Assembly: GCA_019187665.1 (NCBI GenBank)
Contig: JABARH010000003.1
Coordinates: forward strand, 158,982 to 222,981
Length of the DNA stretch: 64,000 bases
Origin: Anaerolineales bacterium
GTDB lineage: Bacteria > Chloroflexota > Anaerolineae > Anaerolineales > Villigracilaceae
Reading direction: 5' to 3'
The notes below the pieces were generated by a model that saw only the letters and a program-made list of their open reading frames with translations, made no database searches and had not been told where the DNA came from. Shown here one piece after another: positions 33,972 through 42,798 of this stretch (positions are counted from its first letter, which is position 1; every line of letters begins with the position of its first letter). A program made the position numbers and the translations under genes.

Positions 33972-35000
33972 ATGAAAAAAGATACGGAACTGGTCGCCCG
34001 AAAGTCCGATCACATTAAAATAAATTTAGAACAGGATGTTCGCTCCGCGCTGACGACCGGGCTGGAGCGCGTCCGCTTCATCCACGACGCCCTGCCGGAT
34101 CTGTCGTTGGATGAGGTTGACTGCTCCGTAACATTATTCGGCAAACGCCTGAACGCGCCCATCCTGATCTCCTCCATGACCGGCGGAACCAGCGAGGCCG
34201 AAACCATCAACCTGCGTCTCGCTGAGGCCGCGCAGGCAACCGGCGTAGCAATGGGAGTCGGGAGTCAACGCGCGGCGCTTGAACACCCGGAGCAAACCGC
34301 CACCTTTCAAGTCCGCCGCGCCGCACCGGATATTTTATTATTCGCCAACCTCGGGGCCACTCAACTCAACTACGGCTACACCATAGACCACTGCCGCCGC
34401 GCCGTGGGCATGATCCAGGCCGACGCGCTTATTCTGCACCTCAACCCGTTGCAAGAAGCCGTGCAAAATAACGGCGACACCAATTTCGCCGGGCTGGCAA
34501 AAAAGATAGAAGACGTGTGCAAGAAAGTCGGCGTGCCGGTCATTGCCAAAGAAGTCGGCTGGGGCATCTCGGGGGAAACTGCGAAGATCCTCGCAGATTG
34601 CGGCGTCTCCGCCATTGACGTGGCCGGCAGCGGCGGGACAAGCTGGTCACAGGTCGAAATGCACCGCGCGCCCGATGAATTCACGCGTCAGCTTGCGGCG
34701 ACCTTTGTCGGCTGGGGCATCCCCACCGCCGAGTCAATTCAAATGGTCAAGAAAGCCCTGCCCAATATGATCGTCTTCGCCAGCGGCGGACTCAAAGATG
34801 GACTCGACATCGCCAAATGTGTTGCCCTGGGCGCGACACTGGGAGGCATGGCCGGGCAAGTCTTAAAAGCGGCGGCGGTCTCGACCGAGGCGGCGATTGA
34901 AATGATGCGCCTGACGCAGAAGCAGATCGAGGTCATAATGTTTGCATGCGGCGCGGGCGTATTGTCCGCGCTGGAATCCAAAATCAACCAGCATATGTAG
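33972..35000 (+). CDS. fni: Type 2 isopentenyl-diphosphate delta-isomerase
   Basis: 342 residues. FMN- and NAD(P)H-dependent enzyme interconverting isopentenyl and dimethylallyl diphosphate. Family motifs: [11 protein letters not shown] at the start, [26 protein letters not shown] and [10 protein letters not shown]. Typical of lineages lacking type 1 Idi. No other isoprenoid gene is adjacent. Confidence 0.95.
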   Translation: MKKDTELVARKSDHIKINLEQDVRSALTTGLERVRFIHDALPDLSLDEVDCSVTLFGKRLNAPILISSMTGGTSEAETINLRLAEAAQATGVAMGVGSQRAALEHPEQTATFQVRRAAPDILLFANLGATQLNYGYTIDHCRRAVGMIQADALILHLNPLQEAVQNNGDTNFAGLAKKIEDVCKKVGVPVIAKEVGWGISGETAKILADCGVSAIDVAGSGGTSWSQVEMHRAPDEFTRQLAATFVGWGIPTAESIQMVKKALPNMIVFASGGLKDGLDIAKCVALGATLGGMAGQVLKAAAVSTEAAIEMMRLTQKQIEVIMFACGAGVLSALESKINQHM

Positions 35001-35207
35001 CCTGTTGGCTTTGGCAATCCCTGCATGTGTTCCAAATGCGATTGCCCTACCCGCCCTAACTTTCACCCCTTTCATCTCTGGTTTCTCTGGTAAAATACGT
35101 GCCTGTGGTTTCAGGCTGGCGAGCGCGTGACCTTCCACGCAACCCCTCTCTCTCCCGCACGGACCCCCGACTTAATCAAACAAACAACAGCAAGGAGTTA
35201 GTCCCCG

Positions 35208-35528
35208 ATGGTTCGTATTCGTTTACGCCGCATTGGTCTCAAGGGCCAGCCCTCCTATCGCATCGTGGCTGCCGACAAGGAAGCCCCGCGCGATGGCCGC
35301 TTCCTCGAGATATTGGGTTTCTACAACCCCCGCACCAACCCGTCCACGCTCACCCTCAAGGAAGACCGCGTTTATCATTGGATGAAGAACGGCGCCCTGC
35401 CGACTGAATCTGTGGAACGCATCTTCAAGAGCGTCGGCACGCTGGAGCGCTTCGAGCGCCTCAAGCAGGGCGAGTCTGAAGCGACCCTGCTCGCCGAGGC
35501 CGCTCAGGCCAAACCCGCCGCAAAGTAG
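35208..35528 (+). CDS. rpsP: 30S ribosomal protein S16
   Basis: 106 residues with the S16 core VRIRLRRIGLKGQPSYRIVA and FLEILGFYNPRT, plus a short Ala/Lys-rich C-terminal extension. AAGGAG lies 10 nt before the ATG. A TAAAAT word at 35092 and the hairpin GCCTGTGGTTTCAGGC mark a leader of about 110 nt. First gene of rpsP-khpA-rimM-dprA. Confidence 0.97.
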   Translation: MVRIRLRRIGLKGQPSYRIVAADKEAPRDGRFLEILGFYNPRTNPSTLTLKEDRVYHWMKNGALPTESVERIFKSVGTLERFERLKQGESEATLLAEAAQAKPAAK

Positions 35529-35586
35529 CTTGCCCTCCCCCCTGCCCCTCTCCCCATTCGGGGAGAGGGGAACTATTGAGGAAGTT

Positions 35587-35820
35587 ATGAAAGATTTAAT
35601 GGAATACATCGCCAAGTCGCTGGTCGAGCACCCGGAAGATGTGCAGATCCACGAATCCGGCAGCGGAGACCGCGTGCGTCTTGAACTCAAAGTGAACGCC
35701 GCAGACATGGGACGCGTCATCGGCAAGAGCGGGCGCGTTGCCAACGCCATCCGCGCGCTCCTGCGCGTGGCAGCCGAACAACAAGGCAAGCAGGTCACGC
35801 TCGACGTGTTGGAACCGTAA
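35587..35820 (+). CDS. khpA: KH-domain RNA-binding protein KhpA
   Basis: 77 residues, a single KH domain with the GxxG loop in VIGKSGRVANAIR. KhpA binds RNA, often with KhpB, and usually lies between rpsP and rimM as here. GGAAGTT precedes the ATG; the longer ORF start at 35530 reads through a C-rich spacer. The stop codon overlaps the rimM start (TAATG). Confidence 0.94.
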   Translation: MKDLMEYIAKSLVEHPEDVQIHESGSGDRVRLELKVNAADMGRVIGKSGRVANAIRALLRVAAEQQGKQVTLDVLEP

Positions 35821-36374
35821 TGGCACGCAAGACTTCCCCAGCGAACGCTGGTTCAGGCTCGCCGACCGGCGAGTCTGTTTTTTTGATAGTCGGATTCATC
35901 CGCCGCCCGCACGGCCTGCGCGGCGAGATGATCATGGACATCCACACTGATTTCCCGGAACGCTTGAAACCTGGAACAAAAGTCTACATCGGCGAGCAGC
36001 ACAGGCCGATGACGATCGCAACTACGCGTCCGCACGCGACGGGGATGCTGGTCGGCCTGCACGGGCTGACGACTCCCGACCTGGCAGGTCCACTGCGTAA
36101 TACATACGTCTACGTCTCCGCCAAAGACCGCCCTCCCCTGCCCGAAGGCCAACTGTATCATCATCAAGTCCTCGGCATGCGCGTCGTCACCGACGAGGGG
36201 CGTGAACTCGGCAAACTCACCGACATCATTGCCACCGGCGCAAATGATGTGTACGTTGTCACCGGCGAAGATGGAAAAGAAGTTTTACTTCCCGCCATCA
36301 AAGATGTGATTTTGGAATATGATGTGCCGAATGGCGAGATCAGGGTGCATTTATTGGATGGGCTGATAGAGTAG
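35820..36374 (+). CDS. rimM: Ribosome maturation factor RimM
   Basis: 184 residues. Assists 30S head assembly by binding S19. N-terminal RimM domain with VGFIRRPHGLRGEM and a C-terminal PRC-barrel (LGKLTDIIATGANDVYVV, LLPAIKDVILEYD). The start overlaps khpA by one base. The first 18 residues are an unusual Ser/Gly-rich extension before the conserved domain. Confidence 0.95.
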   Translation: MARKTSPANAGSGSPTGESVFLIVGFIRRPHGLRGEMIMDIHTDFPERLKPGTKVYIGEQHRPMTIATTRPHATGMLVGLHGLTTPDLAGPLRNTYVYVSAKDRPPLPEGQLYHHQVLGMRVVTDEGRELGKLTDIIATGANDVYVVTGEDGKEVLLPAIKDVILEYDVPNGEIRVHLLDGLIE

Positions 36375-36404
36375 AACGAAATAATATCTCGTTTCACAGA
36401 CCTT

Positions 36405-37511
36405 ATGCAGAATAAACAATACTGGATCGGCTTCAACTTAATCAAAGGCATCGGCGCGGTGCGGATGCGCGCGTTGATGTCGTACTTCGATTCACTGGAG
36501 GAAGCCTGGTCTGCGCCCCAAGAGCAGTTACAGGAAGCGGGGTTGAGTCCGAAGGTCGCCGAGACTGTGGTAAAACTGCGCGCCAGCGTGGATTTGAACC
36601 GCGTCGTTGAAAACATTGAGAAACAAAACATCAACGTCTTGACCTGGGAGGATGAACTTTACCCGCCCCGCTTAAGAGAAATTGAACAGCCGCCTCCCGT
36701 TTTGTACACGCGCGGCGACATTACAATGGAAGATCATTTCGCGGTTGCGATTGTCGGCACGCGGCGCATCACGCCGTATGGACGACAGATTACCGAAGAG
36801 CTCGCCTCTTTCCTCGCCGGTCAGGGAATCACAGTTGTCTCCGGTCTTGCGCGCGGCGTGGACGCGGTGGCGCATTCTGCGGCGCTGAAGGCAGGCGGGC
36901 GCACGATTGGCGTGCTGGGTTCCGGCGTGGACAAGATCTATCCGCCCGAACATACGCAGATGGCCGGGAAAATGATGACACAGGGCGCGGTGATCAGCGA
37001 CTACGCGGTTGGGACTCCGCCTGATTCATCCAACTTCCCGCCGCGCAACCGCATCATCTCCGGGCTTTCGATGGCGAGCGTGGTGATCGAGGCCGGAGAA
37101 ACCAGCGGCGCGTTGATCACCGCCGAATTCGCCGCCGAACAGGGGCGCGAGATATTTGCCGTGCCGGGCAGCATCCTTGCGCCGCAAAGCAAGGGAACGA
37201 ACAAATTAATTCAAAACGGCGCGCATCCGTTGTTGACCCCGCAGGATTTGATGCAGGCGCTCAACCTGACCCGCGCCGGTGAATTCAAGGCCGCGCGCAA
37301 AGCCATCCCCGTCGACGCGCTCGAAGCGCAATTGCTCGACGCGCTCAGCGCCGAACCCACGCACGTGGACGAAATTCGTAATTCGACCGGCTTGCCGATT
37401 GAGAAAGTCTCCGCTACACTTACGCTCATGGAATTAAAAGGCATGGTCCGTCAGGTGGGCGGGATGAATTACATCGCCATCCGGGAAGAGCGGGCGGAGT
37501 ATAAAGCGTAG
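36405..37511 (+). CDS. dprA: DNA-processing protein DprA
   Basis: 368 residues. Binds single-stranded DNA and loads RecA during natural transformation. Order: N-terminal helix-hairpin-helix/SAM-like region (IKGIGAVRMRALMSYFDS), Rossmann core (AVAIVGTRRITPYG, VVSGLARGVDAVAHSAAL, FPPRNRIISGLS) and a C-terminal winged helix (about 305-360). Located directly after rimM. Its presence alone does not prove competence. Confidence 0.95.
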   Translation: MQNKQYWIGFNLIKGIGAVRMRALMSYFDSLEEAWSAPQEQLQEAGLSPKVAETVVKLRASVDLNRVVENIEKQNINVLTWEDELYPPRLREIEQPPPVLYTRGDITMEDHFAVAIVGTRRITPYGRQITEELASFLAGQGITVVSGLARGVDAVAHSAALKAGGRTIGVLGSGVDKIYPPEHTQMAGKMMTQGAVISDYAVGTPPDSSNFPPRNRIISGLSMASVVIEAGETSGALITAEFAAEQGREIFAVPGSILAPQSKGTNKLIQNGAHPLLTPQDLMQALNLTRAGEFKAARKAIPVDALEAQLLDALSAEPTHVDEIRNSTGLPIEKVSATLTLMELKGMVRQVGGMNYIAIREERAEYKA

Positions 37512-37610
37512 ACACGTACACACGTACACACGTACACACGTACACACGTACACATGTAGACGTGGAACTACCGAACTACGCAACTATCAAACTATCAAAC
37601 TATCAAACTA
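37512..37610. repeat. Two tandem octamer arrays reaching into the manC start codon
   Basis: ACACGTAC repeated about five times (37512-37551), a short linker, then AACTATCA repeated 3.6 times (37582-37610). The manC ATG is formed at the junction with the last AACTAT unit. Confidence 0.95.
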
Positions 37611-38713
37611 TGACAGATATTCTCGATCACACATACGCGGTCATCATGGCCGGAGGCGGCGGGACGCGTCTTTGGCCGGTCTCGCGTAAAACAAGACCAA
37701 AACAAATGCTGCCGCTGGTGGAGGAGAATCTTACATTGTTCCAAACCACCGTGCGGCGGCTGGACGGATTGTTTCCGCCGGAGCGAATCCTGGTTGTGAC
37801 CGTCGCTGAACAGGCAGAAAGTTTGCACGAGCAGGCGCCCGAAATCCCCATGAAAAATTTTGTGCTGGAGCCCGCCCCGCGCGGCACTGCCTCTGTGGTA
37901 GGATTGGCGGCTGTTACGCTCCGCCAGCGCGACCCGGATGCCGTGATGGCGGTCCTCTCCGCGGATCATTTCATCCGCAACCGCGACCTGTTCCATCTGT
38001 TGATCCGTGTGGCGGTGGATGTGGCGGAAAAAGAGTATCTGGTTACGCTCGGCGTCACGCCAACCTATCCCGCGACCGGGTACGGGTACATCCAACGCGG
38101 CGAGTTGATCGAGGAGCGAGTCATTTATCCGGTCTATCATGTCAAGAAGTTCAAAGAGAAGCCGAAGGAGAATGAGGCGCGTGAGTTGCTCTCGACCGGC
38201 GATCATTCGTGGAACGCGGGCATGTTCGTCTGGAAGGCGGGGACGATCCTGGCGGAGGTGGGCAGGCAAATGCCGGAGTTAAAGTCCGCGCTTGAGGAGA
38301 TCGAATCCGGTTTGAAGTCGGGACGAGGCGAGGAAGCGATTCGGCGCGTCTGGCACGGACTGAAAAACGTCACTGTGGATTACGGCATTATGGAACATGC
38401 GGAGAAGGTTGCGGTCCTGCCCGCGGGCGGGCTCGATTGGAGCGATGTGGGAACGTGGGACGCGCTCTATGACGTATTCCTTCCGGATGGGGACGGGAAT
38501 ATTTCGTTCGGCGGGAATCACATTGCGGAGGATACGCATAACTCGCTGGTGTACGGCAACCGCGATGAGCGTCTGGTGGTGACGATCGGCGTGGACGACC
38601 TGATCATTGTGGACGCGGGCGATGTACTGCTGGTGTGTCACAAAGACCAGGCGCAGAAGGTACGCATGATCGTGGACGGATTGAAGAACACAAAAAACGA
38701 AAAGTATTTGTAG
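37610..38713 (+). CDS. manC: Mannose-1-phosphate guanylyltransferase
   Basis: 367 residues, the short form without the isomerase domain. Makes GDP-mannose from mannose 1-phosphate and GTP. Pyrophosphorylase signature AGGGGTRLWPVSRKTRPKQM, then EPAPRGTAS, LSADHFI, GYGYIQRG, KFKEKP, WNAGMFVW and DYGIMEHA. The ATG at 37610 has no ribosome site; the upstream in-frame start at 37562 would encode the octamer repeat as protein and is rejected. Confidence 0.93.
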   Translation: MTDILDHTYAVIMAGGGGTRLWPVSRKTRPKQMLPLVEENLTLFQTTVRRLDGLFPPERILVVTVAEQAESLHEQAPEIPMKNFVLEPAPRGTASVVGLAAVTLRQRDPDAVMAVLSADHFIRNRDLFHLLIRVAVDVAEKEYLVTLGVTPTYPATGYGYIQRGELIEERVIYPVYHVKKFKEKPKENEARELLSTGDHSWNAGMFVWKAGTILAEVGRQMPELKSALEEIESGLKSGRGEEAIRRVWHGLKNVTVDYGIMEHAEKVAVLPAGGLDWSDVGTWDALYDVFLPDGDGNISFGGNHIAEDTHNSLVYGNRDERLVVTIGVDDLIIVDAGDVLLVCHKDQAQKVRMIVDGLKNTKNEKYL

Positions 38714-38834
38714 ATGACAGAGCGTATTCGGCGGTCTCCCCTGGCACCGCCCGCCAGGGCAGGTGTACCGCCAGATTTGCGCAAGAGAACGCAAAATACG
38801 CGGAGTTTACGCGATCAATTGATTAAGAGGTTGA

Positions 38835-41144
38835 ATGGAAGCCTATTGCATGAAGTGCAAGACCAAACGTGAGATGAACGAACCCGCCGCAGGTTTTAAC
38901 GCGAAGGGGTCGCCCGTCACGATCGGAGTCTGCCCGGTTTGCGGAACAAAACTTTACAAGATGGGGCGCACCGAAGCGCACGCGAATCTGACTCCGCCGG
39001 AGAAGCCCGCGCCGGTCGAAAAACCGCGCCACGGAAAATTGGTGATCGTCGAATCGCCCGCCAAGGCAAAGACGATCGGACGCTTCCTCGGCAAGAGCTA
39101 CACGGTCAAGGCCTCGGTGGGACATGTGCGCGACCTGTTGAAGTCGCAACTTTCGGTGAACGTGGAAAATAATTTCGAGCCGAAGTATCGCGTGCCGAAC
39201 GAAAAGAAAGAAGTCGTTAAGGAAATTGCCAGGCTGGCGAAAGCCGCCGCGGAAGTTTATCTCGCCACCGACCCCGACCGTGAGGGCGAATCCATTTCGT
39301 GGCATTTGCTCGAATCGGCGGAGATCGAACCGGGGCGGGTACAGCGCGTGGAGTTCCACGAGATCACCGAGTCCGCCATCAAAGAGGCGTTCGAGAATCC
39401 GCGCCAGATCAACATGGACCTGGTCAACGCGCAACAGGCGCGGCGCGTGATGGACCGCCTCGTTGGCTACAGCATCAGCCCGATCCTGTGGGAAAAAGTG
39501 CGCGGACGTCTTTCGGCGGGACGTGTGCAATCGGTGGCGTTGAAATTGATCGTGGATCGCGAGCGCGAGATCGAAGATTTCACCCCCGTCGAATATTGGT
39601 CCATCCACGCCGAATTTAAACCGCAAGGCTTGACCTCGACCTTCGTCGCAAAACTGGCGAAGCTGGACGGCGAAGACCCGAACCTGCCCAACCGCGAAAC
39701 AGTGGATGCGATTCTCAAAGACATGGAATCTGCGGCGTATTCCATCACAAAGATCAAACGCGGGACACGCCAGCGCCGCCCCTCCGCGCCGTTCACCACC
39801 TCCACGTTGCAACAGGAAGCCTCGATCAAACTCGGATTTCCGACGCGGCGGACGATGGCGCTGGCGCAGGTTCTTTATGAAGGCGTAGACGTGGGCAACG
39901 GCGGCGCGACCGGACTGATCACCTACATGCGTACCGACTCGACCAACGTGGCGGGAACCGCGCAGAAGGAAGCGCGCGAATATATCGAAAAGAAATTCGG
40001 AAAAAGCTACCTGCCCTCCGAACCCCCGCAATACAAGACCCGCTCCGCGAATGCGCAGGAGGCGCACGAAGCCATCCGCCCCACCTCCGTAATGCGCACT
40101 CCGGAGATGGTCAAGCCGTATCTCGAAGCGGCGCAATACAAACTGTATCGCCTGATCTGGCAGAGATTCATGGCGTCGCAAATGGAAGCCGCGGTCTACG
40201 ACACCCTGCAAGTCGAAGTGAGCGGCGCCAGCGCGCACGAATATCTCCTGCGCGCCTCGCACCAGGTGATCAGTTTCATGGGTTTCCTCGCCGTGTACGA
40301 AGAGGCAAAGAACGAAGATATCAAAGCCGAGGACGAGGAAGAGGACGTGAAGATTCCCGATGGAATCGAAGAAGGACAAAAACAAACTCTGGAGCGCCTG
40401 ATCCCCGACCAGCATTTCACCCAGCCGCCGCCGCGCTTCAGCGAAGCCTCGCTGGTAAAAATCCTCGAGGAGAACGGCATCGGAAGACCATCCACCTACG
40501 CGCCGACCATTTCCACCATCCAACAACGCGGATACGTCGAGCGCGTGGATAAACGTCTCGTCCCGACCGAGATCGGAATCCAGGTCAACGATCTGATGGC
40601 GCAATACTTCGCCGACATCGTGGACACCACATTCACCGCGCGCATGGAAGACGACCTCGACATGATCGCCTCCGGTCAAGCCGAGTGGGCGGAGGTCGTA
40701 CGCGAGTTCTATCAGCCGTTCAAAGCGGACGTGGACAAAGCCCAGGCGGAGATGCCCGTCACCAAGTCGGGACCCGAACCGATCGGGCGCATCTGCCCCA
40801 CCGACGGCGGCGAACTCGTCATCCGTTACGGACGCTTCGGAAAATTCATCTCATGCGCAAATTTCCCCAAATGCCGCTACACCGAGCCCTGGCTCGAAAA
40901 GATCGGCGTGAAATGTCCCACCGATGGCGGCGAGCTAGTGGAGCGCAAAACGCGCAAGGGGCGCACGTTCTACGGTTGCATCAATTATCCGAACTGCGAA
41001 TTCACCACATGGAAAAAACCGCTCGCCACGCCCTGCCCCAAATGCAGCGGCTTGCTGGTGATCGCCAACAAACGCGAAGCGCAATGCACGAACTGCCAGG
41101 AAATCTTTTCACTGGAAGACGTGGTTGCGGAAACTTCAGAATAA
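38835..41144 (+). CDS. topA: DNA topoisomerase I with N-terminal DUF5679-type zinc module
   Basis: 769 residues. Relaxes negative supercoils through a 5'-phosphotyrosine. Residues 1-45 form a CxxC...CxxC module (YCMKCKTKREMNEP, CPVCGTKLYK), not part of classical TopA. Toprim from about 68 (LVIVESPAKAKTIG, ATDPDREGESISWH); active-site Tyr364 in TYMRTDS. Three C-terminal ribbons: the first two read CPTDGGELV, with Asp at the usual second Cys, while the third (CPKCSGLLV...CTNC) is intact. An AT-poor GAG-containing ribosome site precedes the ATG. Confidence 0.95.
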   Translation: MEAYCMKCKTKREMNEPAAGFNAKGSPVTIGVCPVCGTKLYKMGRTEAHANLTPPEKPAPVEKPRHGKLVIVESPAKAKTIGRFLGKSYTVKASVGHVRDLLKSQLSVNVENNFEPKYRVPNEKKEVVKEIARLAKAAAEVYLATDPDREGESISWHLLESAEIEPGRVQRVEFHEITESAIKEAFENPRQINMDLVNAQQARRVMDRLVGYSISPILWEKVRGRLSAGRVQSVALKLIVDREREIEDFTPVEYWSIHAEFKPQGLTSTFVAKLAKLDGEDPNLPNRETVDAILKDMESAAYSITKIKRGTRQRRPSAPFTTSTLQQEASIKLGFPTRRTMALAQVLYEGVDVGNGGATGLITYMRTDSTNVAGTAQKEAREYIEKKFGKSYLPSEPPQYKTRSANAQEAHEAIRPTSVMRTPEMVKPYLEAAQYKLYRLIWQRFMASQMEAAVYDTLQVEVSGASAHEYLLRASHQVISFMGFLAVYEEAKNEDIKAEDEEEDVKIPDGIEEGQKQTLERLIPDQHFTQPPPRFSEASLVKILEENGIGRPSTYAPTISTIQQRGYVERVDKRLVPTEIGIQVNDLMAQYFADIVDTTFTARMEDDLDMIASGQAEWAEVVREFYQPFKADVDKAQAEMPVTKSGPEPIGRICPTDGGELVIRYGRFGKFISCANFPKCRYTEPWLEKIGVKCPTDGGELVERKTRKGRTFYGCINYPNCEFTTWKKPLATPCPKCSGLLVIANKREAQCTNCQEIFSLEDVVAETSE

Positions 41145-41153
41145 GAGGAACCC

Positions 41154-41333
41154 ATGCACTTCACCCCTCTTCCCTATCTCGACCCCGGCTCGGGGAGTTT
41201 CATCATCCAACTCGTGATCGCCGCCCTGCTCGGAATCGGCGTGGCGGTGCGCGCCTCGTGGAGCAAGATCCGCGGCTGGTTCGGGATCAAACCGAAAGAG
41301 GATGAGACCGACGACGATGGCGAAACAAAGTAG
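41154..41333 (+). CDS. Small membrane protein with YLDPGSGS motif (59 aa)
   Basis: ATG at 41154 with AGAGGAACCC upstream. N-terminal PYLDPGSGSFIIQLV, one membrane helix (about 15-32, FIIQLVIAALLGIGVAVR), then WSKIRGWFGIKPKEDETDD. Single-helix proteins with a YLDPGxGS start are widespread near glycan or nucleotide-sugar genes in many bacteria. The 3' end overlaps the methyltransferase gene by 17 bases. Function unknown. Confidence 0.82.
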   Translation: MHFTPLPYLDPGSGSFIIQLVIAALLGIGVAVRASWSKIRGWFGIKPKEDETDDDGETK

Positions 41334-42708
41334 CGGGATTCTCCCCGCCTCTTTCCGCGACCCAAGCGGGTTCCTGTTCACCCGAAACGGAATCCTGCTC
41401 CGTCAGGTCAACCGTGCCTACGCGGACGATTACGCCCGCCTGATGGAATCGGGACTCTACGAAAAACTCGTTAAATCCGGTTTGTTGATTCCGCACGTCG
41501 AATCGAATGCGAAGCCGGCCGATGTTTCGACCGCATTCAAGATTATCCAACCCGAACGAGTCCCTTTCATCTCGTATCCGTACGAGTGGTCGTTCAGCCA
41601 ATTGAAAGACGCCGCGCTTGCGACGCTGTCCATTCAAAAGCGCGCGCTCAGGGCGGGCATGTCGCTCAAAGACGCCAGCGCGTACAACATTCAATTCATC
41701 CACGGCAAACCCGTCCTGATTGACACGCTCTCATTTGAAACGTATCGGGAAGGCAAACCCTGGGACGCCTATCGCCAGTTCTGCCAGCACTTCCTCGCTC
41801 CGCTGGCATTGATGTCCGCCCGCGACGTGCGGCTCAGCCAACTCCTGCGGGTCTACGTGGATGGGATTCCGCTCGATCTCGCCAGCAGTTTGCTCCCTGT
41901 TTCCTCCCGCCTGAATTTTGGATTGCTGACTCACCTCCACCTCCACGCCTCCGCGCAAACACGTTATGCCGATGCGGATGTGAAATCCACGGCAGTCAAA
42001 GGCGGGATGAGTCAAAACGCATTTATTGGATTGATCGAGAGCCTGGAAAACACGGTCAAGAAATTGGAATGGAAACCGTCCGGCACCGAATGGGGACATT
42101 ATTACGAGATCACCAACTACACCGACTCCGCCTTCGACCATAAAAAACGAATCATCTCCGAATGGCTGGAAAAAATGAAGCCCGCCTCCGTCTGGGACCT
42201 GGGCGCAAACAACGGCGAGTTCAGCCGGCTTGCCAGCGCGCGCGGCATCGCAACCGTGGCCTGGGACATTGATCCCTCCGCCGTCGAACAAAATTATCGA
42301 AGGATAAAATCTGAAAAGGAGCAGAATCTGCTCCCGCTCGTCCTCGACCTGACCAACCCCTCCCCCGCCCTCGGCTGGGCAAACTCCGAACGCGACTCAT
42401 TCGGTCAACGCGGACCAGCCGACACCGCCTTCGCGCTGGCGCTGATCCATCACCTTGCCATCTCGAACAATGTGCCTCTGCCCCGCGTCGCGGACTTTTT
42501 CGCAGACATCTGCCAGCGGCTGGTGATCGAATGGGTTCCGAAGAGCGACTCGCAGGTCCAGAAATTATTGCGCAGTCGCAAGGACATCTTCGATGCATAC
42601 ACGCGCGAGGGTTTCGAATCCGCATTCGAGGCGAGGTTCAAGGTCAAAGTTGCGATGGACATCCCCGAAACCGAACGACGCCTGTATTGGCTGGAGAACC
42701 GTACGTAA
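41317..42708 (+). CDS. SAM-dependent methyltransferase of unknown substrate
   Basis: 463 residues. The N-terminal 270 residues have no recognised domain (FRDPSGFLFTRNGILLRQVN, LKDASAYNIQFIHGKPVLID), the latter like capsular or nodulation methyltransferases; the C-terminal class I domain has motif I VWDLGANNGEFSRLA (about 288-302) and IEWVPKSDSQVQKLL. The ATG at 41317 lies in the overlap with the small membrane protein. Substrate not predictable; a surface glycan precursor is a guess from the neighbour. Confidence 0.85.
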   Translation: MAKQSSGILPASFRDPSGFLFTRNGILLRQVNRAYADDYARLMESGLYEKLVKSGLLIPHVESNAKPADVSTAFKIIQPERVPFISYPYEWSFSQLKDAALATLSIQKRALRAGMSLKDASAYNIQFIHGKPVLIDTLSFETYREGKPWDAYRQFCQHFLAPLALMSARDVRLSQLLRVYVDGIPLDLASSLLPVSSRLNFGLLTHLHLHASAQTRYADADVKSTAVKGGMSQNAFIGLIESLENTVKKLEWKPSGTEWGHYYEITNYTDSAFDHKKRIISEWLEKMKPASVWDLGANNGEFSRLASARGIATVAWDIDPSAVEQNYRRIKSEKEQNLLPLVLDLTNPSPALGWANSERDSFGQRGPADTAFALALIHHLAISNNVPLPRVADFFADICQRLVIEWVPKSDSQVQKLLRSRKDIFDAYTREGFESAFEARFKVKVAMDIPETERRLYWLENRT

Positions 42709-42738
42709 ATACTGTTGGCGCAATCGCCGCTAATTCTG

Positions 42739-42744
42739 TATAAT
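42739..42744 (+). promoter_or_regulatory. TATAAT promoter element upstream of the 341-aa gene
   Basis: TTGGCG and TATAAT are 18 bp apart; the leader of about 48 nt ends in AAAGGAG. Confidence 0.55.
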
Positions 42745-42798
42745 GGAGGCGATTGCAAGGCGTTTACACACAGAAACCTGAATTCAAAGGAGCTTTCG

